DNA of 64,000 bases from Botryotinia globosa. Taxonomy: Eukaryota > Ascomycota > Leotiomycetes > Helotiales > Sclerotiniaceae. Position numbers and translations under genes: made by a program. Positions 1 to 11,522 of this stretch are shown piece by piece. The notes under the pieces are model-generated. The model was not told where the DNA came from and made no database searches. It worked only from the letters and a program-made list of their open reading frames with translations. Within the stretch, counting starts at the first letter, position 1, and the number at the start of each line of letters is the position of its first letter. Location: contig RCSZ01000006.1 in assembly GCA_014898425.1 (NCBI GenBank), positions 1,488,001 through 1,552,000 of the forward strand. The letters run 5' to 3'.

Positions 1-605
1 GTGGAGCTCGGATCGAGGCAAGAGAAGCTAGGCTCGCTAGGTTTTCCGCACGTCCTACACTGTCATGGCATCTTTCCTGACCACGGGCTGTCGATAATCT
101 AACAACATACTCGAAAATTAGCTTTCGTGTACTCAATCTTGCGAACGGTTCTCAGAGCAAGAAGGATGATGCTTGCAGTTGGAACTCGAGCCTGGAGCGG
201 CAGCCGACCTTCATATGCGTAAACTTGCAAAAGGCTGATGGTCTAAGTGGACATCTACTACTCATGTACTCCTCTAAAGAGCCCCCGAAAGCAGGATATA
301 TGTCAAGATACAGGACTGTCTCTCTTTTGTTTCTTTCACTGATTATAAACCCTTTCCATTCGCCCACATTGATGTGCAGTTGCTCAGTCATCTTGATACA
401 TAGATTGAGTTCAATCACCAGCGTACCTTCCTTCCAAGCCTTTAACGCCTCCTATTCTGATATCAACATCTTTCTTACCCTTGATTCTCACGATCTTTCC
501 CTAAATCACTAGTGTTTTATATCCTTTTAACAAACTATTGTTTTCTTGTTTCACATCTTCAACCATATAAATTGGAGTACTTTTTGGTACTCATAACCTG
601 CAATC
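1..605. other. Left-edge non-coding stretch
   Basis: No open frame here resembles a known protein; the two short overlapping frames on opposite strands look like chance. The right part is presumably the promoter and 5' leader of the RGS gene that starts at 606. A gene ending left of the window cannot be excluded. Confidence 0.5.
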
Positions 606-2137
606 ATGTCGGGCCTCATACCGTACCTAGGGGAGGTTTTGTCAAACGTCAACTATCATCGTCCCGAGTACAGAACCTCATATTCCAGTTCAGAAAAATC
701 TTCAAGAGACTCCAGCATGGATATATCTCGGACGCACTCGAAAGGTTCTAGCAAATTCTCTCAAGGCATTCCGGATGCTCTTACATTTGACAAAATTATC
801 AATGGTGGAACATGTCCTGTAAGATCAAGCTCTATTATATTTCCCGTGGCAATTCTGTTTTTATCATTTGACGGAACAACCGATTCGACATGTTCCGGTC
901 ATGACTGATTACAGTGCCTGTATCACTTACACTCAATGCCTCATCACATTGCTGACCACTTATTTTTAGCCAATGACCGTGAGAGAATTTATGAACTATC
1001 TCGAGTTTATTGAGCATGCTCCAGAGAATCTTCAGTTCTTCCTCTGGTTCCGAGATTACACATCTCGTTTCGAAAATTCAAACCCATCCAATCCCTTCTC
1101 AACTCCACCCGCAACAGCCTCTTCAGAACGTCAGGTTTCTGGTTCATCTGAATATCATAATGATTCGGCGGTTGGCTTTGATGATGCTGCGGATGATAAG
1201 CGGCCAATGACTACCCGTACCATCAAAACAACAATGAATTCTCCGCCACAGGTTACGGCTCCTTGGGAGACAGGTTTTGATAAAGAAGGGGGATCCTTTA
1301 TGGAAGTTCGACCAGCAGCACAAGATTCATACCGTTCGATTACCCAGCAAACATTTAGTCGTGCTGGTATTCAAATTCCAGGTAATTTGATGGAACCCTT
1401 TGCTCCGCAAATTAAAGCTTACCCCATGACCAGATATTAATCTACCTTATCGTGATGAGATTGATCGAATCGTCGCCATATATATTGCAGATAATGGCTC
1501 TCGTCAACTCAATCTATCTTCACGTCAAAGAACTACTCTTCTTGAGCGCCTCTCAACCACAACTCATCCTTCTGCCTTCCAACCCATTGTCGAAACCGTT
1601 GAATCTAGCTTGAGACATCAAGCACACCCCAATTTTATTCGTTGGAGTATTTGCAATGGCAACAAACCACGTCAAGTGTTTGCCAAGGGTCTCGGTGTTG
1701 CTCTTATTATTTTCGGCTTCCTGTACGCAATTCTTACAACCCTCAGTAATATGTCCCGAGGATGGCGTGCATTTTCGGCATTATTCTGGGTCCTGGGAAT
1801 TTCCACACTGTATGCAGCATTCAGAGGGATGTGTGTTGTACTACATGGCCTTCATCATCGCCATCTTCGACCTTGGGAGTTATGGGAGTCTGAGGACTCT
1901 GCCATGTATCTGGACGATAAATCTTGTAGCGGAAAGGACGAAGAGTATCCATGGGTCAAGAAATATGAGAAGAGATTTGTAATCAGAAAAATCTTTGATC
2001 GAGAGGTTTGGGTACAGGAGCCGGCATTGCGACAGATACAAGATATAATCTTCCTGCAATCTTTACTTATCGGTACCGGTGTAGCTGTCGTCTTGATGGT
2101 CATCTTCTTGGCTATTCCAGGGGGTGGCCTCTTCTGA
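606..2137 (+). CDS. RAX1: Rax1-like RGS-domain membrane protein
   Basis: Model join(606..818, 970..1381, 1434..2137), 442 aa. The two introns are 151 bp and 52 bp (GT at 819 and 1382, AG at 969 and 1433); splicing both restores one continuous frame. Residues from about 55 carry an RGS-type segment (CPPMTVREFMNYLEFIEHA, then FFLWFRDY), interrupted by a Ser/Thr-rich insertion and resuming at DINLPYRDEIDRIV. The C-terminal third has three hydrophobic segments (VFAKGLGVALIIFGFLYAI; FSALFWVLGISTLYAAF; LLIGTGVAVVLMVIFLAI). An N-terminal RGS domain followed by three membrane spans, at about 440 aa, is the architecture of yeast Rax1 (435 aa), which works with Rax2 in marking bud sites and polarity. 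Role in a filamentous fungus is inferred: polarity or G-protein signalling. It could instead be named simply as a membrane-anchored RGS protein. Confidence 0.85.
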
Positions 2138-3068
2138 GCGGGATAGAGAGCAGAGCAACGATATACAATAAATAATAGCATTGCATTGGGATGATGAGAT
2201 GACTAGGTGATCTTGGCCGCTATATGAAATTTGCTGGAGCTACTGGTTTTGTTAATTTGTAAAACATACTTTCCATGCAGGTTTCTCTGTATATTATCCC
2301 AACATCTACTGCGAATATCCATTTTTTTATTACTGAAAGTTGAATGAGATGTATTTGAACCCAAGACTTCAGACTAATATCATCCAGTGTTCAATTCTAA
2401 CTGTAGCATTCAAAATCCGCTTGCCCATGACTTTCCAGCCCTTGAAAATCAAAGGAACCTTTACAAATAAAGATGATTTGGGAGATTAACAGTTTTTCGG
2501 GAATTTGCAGCAGCAAACATATATTTTTATCTCGCAAATGATATTGCTCTGCAAAAACCAATGGGGTTATTTTTCGCTCCCGGATAAACACATTCCACTT
2601 TCCGCCGCCTTAAACTTCAACCGTCATTTTCAGCCCCCAACATTAAGCAACCAACCCAAAATAACCACAATTATCAAAAGCAGCATTAGATTACCCAAAA
2701 ATCCTCCTACCCACCCTTGAACATACGATACCGAACCCGACGACATCTCCTCTTTACCCCATCAAATGAACCCAATTCCTCGCTCACAGGAGGAGATTAC
2801 ATGCACTTACCAGCCAATTCGAATTTCCGAAATCCCCGGACCCTCTTTCCCGCTGATTCCCGCTCGTCTGCACAGCATTTTCCGCAGCCATACTTCATCG
2901 GAGAACATAGCGTGACCTGTCAGTCGGAAAACAAGGTGTAGATCCAACGGGTCTTTGACGCACCGGGAAACAGACGTCAGATTCGACACGTGGACTGTGG
3001 GCCACGGTTCGCTTTGGGGCTGTTATCTTACAGTCAGAACAGACGCGGCACGGCCTGGTCTGAGAAGC
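2138..3068. other. Intergenic: terminator of RGS gene and promoter of Zn2Cys6 gene
   Basis: Contains no convincing gene. The frame of the next gene is open back to about 2955 but has no ATG before 3069, so 2955-3068 is treated as 5' leader. Confidence 0.5.
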
Positions 3069-5135
3069 ATGGACACGGATCTGCATGTTCGTTTAGATCG
3101 GCGCTCTGGAGACAGTCGAAATGGAAATTTTGATGCTTCGATCTCTTACACCGCGAGGTCGGGAATCGACTCGAGATCAATTTCGTTTGCGTCAGGTTCC
3201 AATTTCGTAAGTGGCAATGATAATGCCGGTTTTAGGGCATCAGGGCCGGATGTACGGGTTTCGAATCAGGAACTGTCTTCCTCGCAATCATTCCGAAATT
3301 CCCATGATAGTCTGAGTCCTGATGCGAATCATCTAGATGTGGAGGGGGGAGATGATGATCAGAAGCAGGGACAGAAGAAAGCTAAAGCTCCAAGATTGTA
3401 TCATAAGAAATCGAGGAATGGGTGTCAAAGATGTAAGGCAAGACGTGTCAAAGTATGTTTATCTTTTTCATCGATTGGCTTCTCATACGATTGAATATTG
3501 ATGTTGGTCCTGTGCCAAGATATTGTAATCTTATGTTCGCTTGTACCTGAGTACTACTTGACTCGACATATGTATGACGGACGATCCAATGTTTTTAACT
3601 TTTGATATTAATTGTCATAATACGATTTAAAGTTTCGTTTTACAAAAAGGTACAGAGATAGTTCTCTGCTCAGGAATTTTCCTTCATCCTTCTTCCATCA
3701 TAGGGTTACCTTTGCATGTATGTAGCTGAAAGTCCATTTTTGCGCCTGGCGATCTCGACATACAAGCGTATTCATTAGATCTCTACATCCGAGTCATTCA
3801 TTGCAAATACATTTCCATCGCGAGTCCTCGCTAATCAGATTGCAGTGCGATGAAACCAGGCCCATCTGTAATAATTGTGTAAGGCATAGGTTAGGATGCG
3901 TCTATACAAAACCACCGCCACCACCACCCCCAGCGGCATCATCACCCCAGACCATCAAATCTAATTCCAGTAATCCTTCAACACCAGAACACAACAGCGT
4001 ACACGCCCTAGCTGAAGATCTCAGTAGCGCATCAGTTTCACCCCAAGTAGACCTTTCCATACCACCAGCCCCAAGCCAAGCTTTCAGCGATGACCTTCCT
4101 GAGTCTAGTGCTCGTCGGATGCTTGAATTACGATTACTTCAAACTTACATAATTCACACATCGCCTACATTCCCCAGTTGTCATAACCCAGAGACCTTGA
4201 ATCTATGGTCTGTGGTGGTCCCAAAACTCGCTTTCGCATCTCCCAACCTTCTCTACGCCATGTTTGCCATCGCTTCTCTACATCTTCACGTGCTCTCACC
4301 AAACGATATGGAGATCCAACGAGCGCGCCAACACTACCTTTCCCTAGCATTACGACATCATCAAAAAGGAGTCGCGAACTTGAATCCCAGCACTGCCGAC
4401 GCAGCAATGTTTGCCTCGGTTCTAATTCTCAACGACGCATTTTCCAGTTTACAAGTTCGTTGCATGAAACCATACACGCTGCCTACGCATTGGTTACAAA
4501 TGGCCCGAGGGACTGCTTCTGTATTTGCGGTCGCACTAGGCCTAATAAGACATGATCCAAACGCCAAAGCAATGGCACTCCTACGCACCAAGCCCGCGCT
4601 CACCAAACCAGAAGAGCGACTCAACCGCCCCGAAATCCACCCTCTTTTCAACGCAATACTCACATATCTCTCCCCTCACACCTCGACCTCTCCTCAAATT
4701 TACTCTGAAAACGGGGGATATGACCCGTCAATTCCTCCTACGCATCTAACAGCCTACTTGCAAACACTCTCCTACCTCTCCTCCATCCACCTCAACATCA
4801 TGCAGCACGAACATCCCATGGCTACCGCCCGCCGTTTCACAGCCTTCGGACTGCAAGTCCCGAAACTTTTTATAGATTTGGTGGAGGAGAGACAACCGCG
4901 TGCACTGGTAATTTTCGCATACTACTTTGCGATGGCAACGTGTTTGGTAGAGGGTGGGGGCCCGAGTGATAGTATCACATTGCAGATGAGGAATGGGGAG
5001 GATTTGGACTTGGGAAAAACTTTTTGGTGGATGGGGGCAATGGTGCGGAGGGAGATTGGGGGGATCAGTGGAATTTTACCGGGCGGCTGGGAGGGATTGA
5101 TGAGTTGGCCGAGGATGGTAGCGGGGTTGGAGTAG
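3069..5135 (+). CDS. Zn(II)2Cys6 transcription factor
   Basis: Model join(3069..3452, 3846..5135), 557 aa, starting at the first ATG of the open frame. The six zinc cysteines fall at about residues 119, 122, 129, 136, 139 and 146 (CQRCKARRVK, CDETRPICNNC, RLGC), a complete binuclear cluster. The 393-bp intron cuts the cluster between Lys128 and Cys129. The basic stretch before it (KKAKAPRLYHKKSRNG) and the run of prolines after it are typical. The remainder is a helical regulatory region of the kind seen in Upc2/sterol-regulator-like fungal factors (LYAMFAIASLHLHVL; about 130 residues after the cluster). Expected to be a nuclear DNA-binding regulator; targets cannot be read from sequence. The intron is far longer than others in the window, and a frame open from 3801 runs into exon 2, allowing a product that lacks the first half of the zinc cluster. 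Confidence 0.88.
3453..3845 (+). other. 393-bp intron splitting the zinc cluster
   Basis: Starts GTATGT and ends TTGCAG. Splicing joins AAA to TGC and completes the Zn2Cys6 motif. The 3' end contains an ATG at 3801 that is in frame with exon 2. Confidence 0.8.
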
Positions 5136-5790
5136 TGGGTTGAAAATGATTGAATTGAAGAGGTCCTTTGGGAAGTGTGCGGTGTTTGGATGTTTATAGT
5201 ATATTAGGGAGGGGTTCCTGTTTTTGGCGTAAAAGTGCAGAGCGCACACAGTGCATGTATTTATTTGGGTAACGGTAGGGAGGGATAGTTATTGACACCT
5301 GTAATTTTAGCATGTATCTCTTAAGACTCGTTTTGAGTATTATACCCTATGGTAGCTAGTATAATCTTGGCTATACACACACGTACATAACAATCCAATC
5401 CAGTATGAGTGAGGCATAATGTGGTTAGATCATCAACCACGTTGGAAACATCTCATATTAGAATATTTCAAGTGTGGTGGGAAAATCTCGGTTCTTATAT
5501 TATTTTCTGCTTTGTGATGCCAAATGAAGCTTTGTGGATATTATTACTTTAACGGCAATGTAGAATTTATGTAGCCTTTTGCATCTCCTCGAGTTGATGT
5601 TCCAATTCAAGGCATTCATGTCAGTCAGCAGATACAAAGCAACCGCGGCCAAGTTCAAACAGATTAGAATGGCATGACCATATTTTTGATCATCAAGGAC
5701 GAGCTGAAGCTCCTTGAAAAATGTGGTTCTTATTTCGTTCCCTCATGATTCTCATCACACATTTTAGCCGCAACCCCCTTTTACAACAAC
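5136..5790. other. Convergent intergenic stretch
   Basis: Lies between the 3' ends of the Zn2Cys6 factor (+) and the dioxygenase (-). AT-rich; no gene or notable repeat seen. Confidence 0.5.
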
Positions 5791-6900
5791 TCAATCCAGA
5801 TCCGGCACAGGTAAATGATCTAACAACTTTACTTTCATTCCCAAATCCTTCAAAGCCTTCAAGGCATTCCGATCTCTCAACTCTTCCGTCTCTTTTTCAC
5901 TCACCAAAACAAAATCATGTTTCAAGACTTTTGATCCTTCGGGGACTGAATACTTCTTTGCAATCTCAGCGGTTGCGGGCTCGAAGTCTACGATTAGTGA
6001 TTGTTTTACTCCGAATACTGCGTCTGATGATTCGTAAGGATCGCCTCGGAGATACAATGCGCTAGTTTCTTTATGTTAGTATGAAGTATGGAGTTGATTA
6101 CTTAGTGTGGGGGAACGAACGTAATAAGATGATCCCAGCCAGGCTTCTCAAACATAAAGTGCATATGAGCCGGTCTCCACGGATGTCTCTTTAACAATTT
6201 CAAAAGCTGGCCCACAGGCCCATCATGCGGAATGGGATAGGGAACAGGCACGATGGCCTTGAACCAGAATTCTCCATTGGAATCACTTTTCATCACGCAT
6301 CTTCCATCGGGCCCGTCTCGGATGTCGTGCTGGACATCATAGTGGCCTGTGGAATCTGTCTCCCAGATGTCGATTTTGACATCTGGAATAGGGGTTCCCG
6401 AGACGTCTTTGATGGTGCAGAGAACGATGCATGGGTCGCCTTGGGGATCGGAACACATCTTATCGCCTGATGCCATTACTTCTGCATCGTGGGTGTGGAA
6501 AGGACCGAGGACGCTTCCTTCGGTTGAAGAGGCGGGTTTGGGATGATCGATTGCGTCGACGAGGAGAGATAGTCCGAGGATATCTGATAGAAGAATGAAT
6601 TCCTATTTGCTTCATTAATTGTATTCTCCCAACTGAATTGTGGGATGGAAATGATGCACATACATGTCTAACATCACTAGATATTTGACCAACCCTCACC
6701 AAGAAATCCAATGCAGCCATCCATTCTTTAGTACTCAAACGTGTTTCACGGGCGAAGTCATGGAGATGTGTAACAAGTCTTTCCATAACATATGTGAGAC
6801 GTTCATCGCTTCCTTGAGAATTGATTCGGACAGTGTTTTCGGTGATGTTGTCGATGGTAAGATCCTTCATAGGGGGAATGTTAATTTGGGAGGGATCCAT
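5791..6900 (-). CDS. Intradiol ring-cleavage dioxygenase (catechol/hydroxyquinol 1,2-dioxygenase type)
   Basis: Model complement join(5791..6061, 6121..6602, 6664..6900), 329 aa, with introns of 59 and 61 bp; the second intron in reading order begins with an atypical GTTCGT donor. The four iron ligands of the family are visible: Tyr in GHYDVQHD (about 167), Tyr in PVPYPIPHDG (about 201) and two His in RPAHMHFM (225 and 227). This spacing matches catechol 1,2-dioxygenases, which bind ferric iron through two Tyr and two His. The N-terminal helical dimerisation region (HDFARETRLSTKEWMAAL) is present. The enzyme opens catechol or hydroxyquinol rings between the two hydroxyls in the 3-oxoadipate route; which substrate is used here cannot be decided. 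It stands alone, with no other aromatic-degradation gene next to it. Confidence 0.92.
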
Positions 6901-7540
6901 GGTAAGAGAGATGTATGGAATGGTTATATATTGTAATAATGTGGTGATATGATACTTGTATGGGAGTGGAATGAAGTATCTCGCACAGAGAGAGACTGAA
7001 GCTTTGGGTGCAGGGTTGAGGAGCTTCAAGTTGTAAATTGTGTTTCCTATATAAGATGAAGTAGGTAAGGAATGATATTGAAACTACTTGAGTATTGTAG
7101 AACTCCCAATCCCTTTTTATATACTCAATTTCTCTCGACAAAAGCAATCATAAGCTCAAGATAATGGTTAACGAATCCTTTATAAGTAATTACAAACAAA
7201 CACTAGCTAGCACTCACGTCCCTTTTCGTCCCACGCACCCCTCAAAACGCGGCAATCATGATAATCGCTCCCTTTTCTATTATAGATCTTTCGGATTCCC
7301 ACCACATACTGTGCTCAAATCCCTAGTGTTGCGGGGAGCTATGTAAGATTATATAGAAATTCGATTTCAGCCAACCAAAACCTTCTTTTTCATGACTTCT
7401 AACCTTAATTTACCCCACGCGAAAATTACTGCAAGTAATCTTTTAACCCTTACTGTCGTATCTTTTCCCGATAATCATTCCTCTATATCAACCTGCATGA
7501 TATAGAGGATGATATATGATATTAAATATCGAAAGCAGAT
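6901..7540. promoter_or_regulatory. Shared divergent promoter region (dioxygenase / Tad1)
   Basis: 640 bp between two genes read outward on opposite strands. It must hold both core promoters. No specific binding site is claimed. Confidence 0.5.
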
Positions 7541-9106
7541 ATGAATGAGGGAAACGAACCATCGGGCGACGAAATCGCAAACGTGGTATTAAAACAATTT
7601 GACGAATTGCCCACGAAGAGAAAACCGTTGAATAGGGGAGAAGGAGTTAGGGAATGGATACCTTTGAGTGGGATTGTTGCTTCTGGTAGGTAAACTTTCG
7701 AGGCAGGTTCTTCTTATGTTGATTAGAAATCTCTTGATTGAATATTTCCGATCAATGCGATGTTGTATTGGTACGGTAAGGCTGATTCGAGGTAGGTGAG
7801 AATGGATTGACTTGTTTGGCTCTTGCGTGAGTGTTCAATGAAAAATCCAATGGAACTTTTTCCTCAATCACTTATGCATGAAGATGAAGGCAATGGGTGA
7901 TTTTTTGGTAGAACGTGAAGTCACGTTTCGATTCAATCAACAGCTTCGTCTTCTGCTTTATGAGTATCATCACATCACCTTCTTCCATTACTCGTATTCC
8001 TAACACCACCCCATTTCAGAACCGGCATGAAATGTCTTCCACAATCCAAACTTTCCCAAGCACAAGGTAACGTGCTCCACGACTGGCACGCCGAGATTCT
8101 CTGTCTACGCACCCTCAACTATTTCTTCCTACAAGAAATTCTCGCTCTCCTTTCTACCCCCTCAATCCCCTCCCAATACCTCCAACAACGCTCTCTCGAA
8201 ACTATCACCCATAATTCCTTCCAACCCTTCGAGCTGAAACCCCACATCAAACTCTACATGTACTGTTCCGAAGCGCCCTGCGGCGACGCAAGCATGGAAC
8301 TCACAATGGCATCTCAAGACGATCCAACGCCGTGGGATTTACCACCAACTAGCACCTCATCCTCAGACAACAAACCAGAACTCCCAGGCCGAGCCAACTT
8401 CCAACTTCTCGGACGCGTACGACGCAAACCATCGCGTCCAGACGCACCACCCACGCTCTCGAAATCTTGTTCTGACAAACTAGCTACATCTCAATACACT
8501 TCCATCCTCTCCTCTCTCACCTCCCTCTTTATCTCTCCTCAAAATATGTATTTACATTCTCTCATCCTCCCAGACACGCAATATAACGAAACAGGCTTTG
8601 TACGATGTTTCCAGACTCGTTTATCCACGCTACGAAATAAAGAGCAAGGGATAAGAGAGAGTGGATATGGGTTCCATGAAATTGGTATCAAAACCACAGG
8701 GAAAGAATTTATATTTTCTCGACGATCAGAAACTCACAATGCGAAAACAGAATATGTAAGTAGCAATATATCCACCTCGTGGGTGCGTGGCGATGGGAAA
8801 ACAGGCGGGGAAACGCTTGTAAATGGGGCGTTGCAGGGAAGAAAACAATTTGATGTGAAAGGTGCGAGTAGAGTTTGTAGAAGAAGAGGATGGAAGTTGG
8901 GAATTGAAGTTTTGGGTGCGATTACGGCAATGCAGATTGGTGGGAAGGAGATTGTGGAGATGATTGGCAGGGGTTTGGAGGTGGTGGAATATAAGAATTT
9001 CAAAGAGAGTGACATGTTGAGAGAGAGGAGGAGAGCTAAGGAAGAAGTGAGGGAGTGTTTGGGTGGATGGGTGAGGAATGAGGGGGATGAGGGGTTTGGA
9101 GTTTAG
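7541..9106 (+). CDS. TAD1: tRNA-specific adenosine deaminase (Tad1/ADAT1)
   Basis: Model join(7541..7685, 7796..7826, 8020..9106), 420 aa. Exon 2 is a 31-nt microexon that supplies the conserved GENGLTCLALA stretch; splicing then gives ALATGMKCLP, the classic ADAT1 start of the catalytic domain. Zinc and catalytic residues are present: LHDWHAE (His about 82, proton-shuttling Glu 84), SEAPCGDAS (Cys about 146) and SCSDK (Cys about 209). Tad1 converts adenosine 37 next to the anticodon of tRNA-Ala to inosine. The fungal-type insertion between the PCGD and SCSDK motifs is Ser/Pro-rich. The gene is divergent from the dioxygenase and convergent with Spp1. The start ATG at 7541 is the only one that fits the microexon frame. 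Confidence 0.92.
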
Positions 9107-9438
9107 ATATCAAAACATTAAAAACGATGAATATGTTGCAATTAAATTTATCCGTTCACCTATATGACCATCATCTTGATATTTAGATTTGCCATCTTGA
9201 TGTTGAGTGTATTGAAGTAATTCAAAATAGTACGTGAACTCCGCCTGGGTATATATACCATCATGCCCTGAAGTCCAAAGCCTTCAAACGCCCAGCCAGT
9301 ACGCGTTTTAATATTTCCTACTTCTTCCTTCCATGCAGATATGCTAAAACTCCTTGAAAACAATATCCATCCCATACGCCTGGAGAGAAGCCACGAGCCG
9401 AGGCACAGTGAAGCAATGAAACGAGTGCAAATCAAGTT
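9107..9438. other. Convergent intergenic stretch Tad1/Spp1
   Basis: 332 bp between two stop codons. Probably the two 3' UTRs; nothing else seen. Confidence 0.5.
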
Positions 9439-11522
9439 TTAGAAAAGCTGCTCCACCGTGTTCTCGGCATTGTAATCCTTAGTAGCTTCTCTCGTTTCTG
9501 CATCCTCAATAATAGATGCCTCTTGTTTACTCAACCTGGCGAGTTCCTCCGTCAACGTCTTTGTTGAATAGGCGTATTGCTCTGCATGGTTACCGCGCCA
9601 GCCATAGTGTTTGCATTTCTTGAGGGGCTTGATACACAGATTCTTTAGTTCGTCGGGTATATCTCCCGTGTCTGGAATGACCTGACCAGGATATGGAGTA
9701 GTTTCGCCAAGATGCTTTGTTTCCTCAGTACGAGGACCAAGAATACCAGTAGCGAGATAACCTTTACCCTCTTCACTTGCGCACCAGGCACCAAACTCAT
9801 ACTCATTGAGAGCAAGACGATTATCGTACCCGCAAATCTCCTTAACCTCGACATCTGGATGTTCTTGTGCGATTTTAGCACGTCGGTTCATCATAATCAA
9901 AAGCTTTTGAGCCATTTTGAAACCTTCAATCCGTTGTTCAATGACTATGCGTCCAGACTTGATCTTGTTTATAGTAGATTCTTCTTCCGGAAGCAGATAG
10001 TTGAGACCTAGTGGTTGACTTGGGTCGTGTCCTTCAGGTATTGGCAACTTCGGCCTTGAGCCAAGCGCATGGAAATCAGCTGCTGTCTTACATGAAGTCA
10101 ACAACGCTCCAAATTCTTCCTCATTCAATGCACCACCTATAGTACGTTTTTTATTGGAGCGCAACTTTGCGGCAACAAATTCCCAAAAAGCAGTTGCGTG
10201 CTCGTCGCTGCAATACTTGCTAGGTGGCTCGTCCATAACACGAGCAGCCTTCCGACACCCATCAACGTTATGGTATCTGCAAATTCGCTTCCATGTAGTG
10301 AATTCGGTTTCGGAGCTGCAGTTTGGACAAATGAACCGATCGAGCAAATTTTTCGCGTCCTCGACATCAACATCGATACATGAGCAATGGTACCAGTCCT
10401 GGCAACCTCCATCACAAAATATCATCATGCGGTGATCATCAGGACCGCGACATATACAGTATTCACCACCATCGTTACTGCCATCATCGTCGGACGGGCC
10501 ACTTCTTCCCCCAGGAGTGGCGCTATCACGTTGCGATCTAGCATCTGTAGGACCTGTGCAAATGTATTAGTTAGTATGTACAAGTGTCATGCTTGTACTT
10601 GCGCTGGTGGGGAGTATACCTTCGGGCTTGGCTGCTTTGGGTTGGAACCTCTTGAAAGGAGCGACGGTGCTCTTCTTCTTTAGCATTGGTCCCTTCTCCG
10701 ACTTTATTTGTGATGGTACAGGACTGCCATGCTTAGGAGCAGATGGCCCAGGAGATCCTTGACTAGAGGATGGCAGTGCTTTCCGAGCACGGCCTTCACT
10801 CTTGATCTGTTCGGAGATACTTAATGGTATTCTATCATTGAAACTTGGCGTACCGTCTCTTGAGCTTGTAGATGGAGCTTTTGGCATTCGGGGCGGTGGC
10901 TTGGGCTTTGGCGTTCTTTTAGGAGGAGGTGCTATGCCAGCAGCCAAATCTGCCGCGGCCTCTGCTTCCTTCTCGTCTCTTTCCTTCAAAATTCTGAGTG
11001 CCAATTGATAAGTTTCACCGGTCAGTCTGATCTTCCTGGATTCAGACGCATTCTTTTTGGCTCTGTTGTAAAATCGAGAATCTGCGGCAACGTAGATCTT
11101 ATTCCATCTATCGTCATCTACACCGGGAGGTGTGGGCTTCGCTTCAGGATATTTATATCTGTAACCAGGAGCGTTGTTTGATATTTTGGATTTGGTAGCA
11201 GAAGGTTTGGGTTTGGGGGGTTCTGGAGCTGCCGTTTGGGCTTCTGGTTGCTCCTCTGTTTGTTCTTCAACCAAATCTTCAGCAACTGAAGCGTCATTTG
11301 AGGCTTCAGCCAATTCCTCAACTGGAATATTGTTTGGAATTTCAGTATCCATTAACTATAAAAGATGTCAATTCAAGCAGGAACATTTGGTACAAATCTG
11401 AAGGTCAGCACAGCGCAAGGCTCCACCAAGAGAGCTTGAGTTTAAAGAAAACAATGGCTTACCTCGATTTCATCAACAACCTGAGGCGTCTCGATACGAG
11501 AATCAACATCCATTGAATCCAT
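9439..11522 (-). CDS. SPP1: Set1/COMPASS PHD-finger subunit Spp1 (CFP1-like)
   Basis: Model complement join(9439..10553, 10620..11355, 11463..11522), 636 aa, introns 66 and 107 bp. A 20-residue first exon (MDSMDVDSRIETPQ...) is needed because its GTAAGC donor and the TTTATAG acceptor join in frame just before MDTEIPNN. The first ~260 residues are acidic then Lys/Pro-rich low complexity. A PHD finger spans about 297-347 (YCICRGPDDHRMM, FCDGGCQDWYHCSC, FICPNC), followed by the Spp1-specific zinc knuckle at about 357-384 (CRYHNVDGC, KYCSDEH). This order is diagnostic of Spp1, the subunit that lets Set1 complex read H3K4 methylation and, in yeast, links it to meiotic break sites. The C-terminal half contains helices and ends in a Lys/Glu-rich tail. 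Confidence 0.9.

Noticed and set aside
6061..6120. Reading the dioxygenase without the GTTCGT intron
   Set aside because: The frame then ends as FVPPH-stop and loses the conserved ALYLRGDPY segment, so the intron is kept despite its weak donor.
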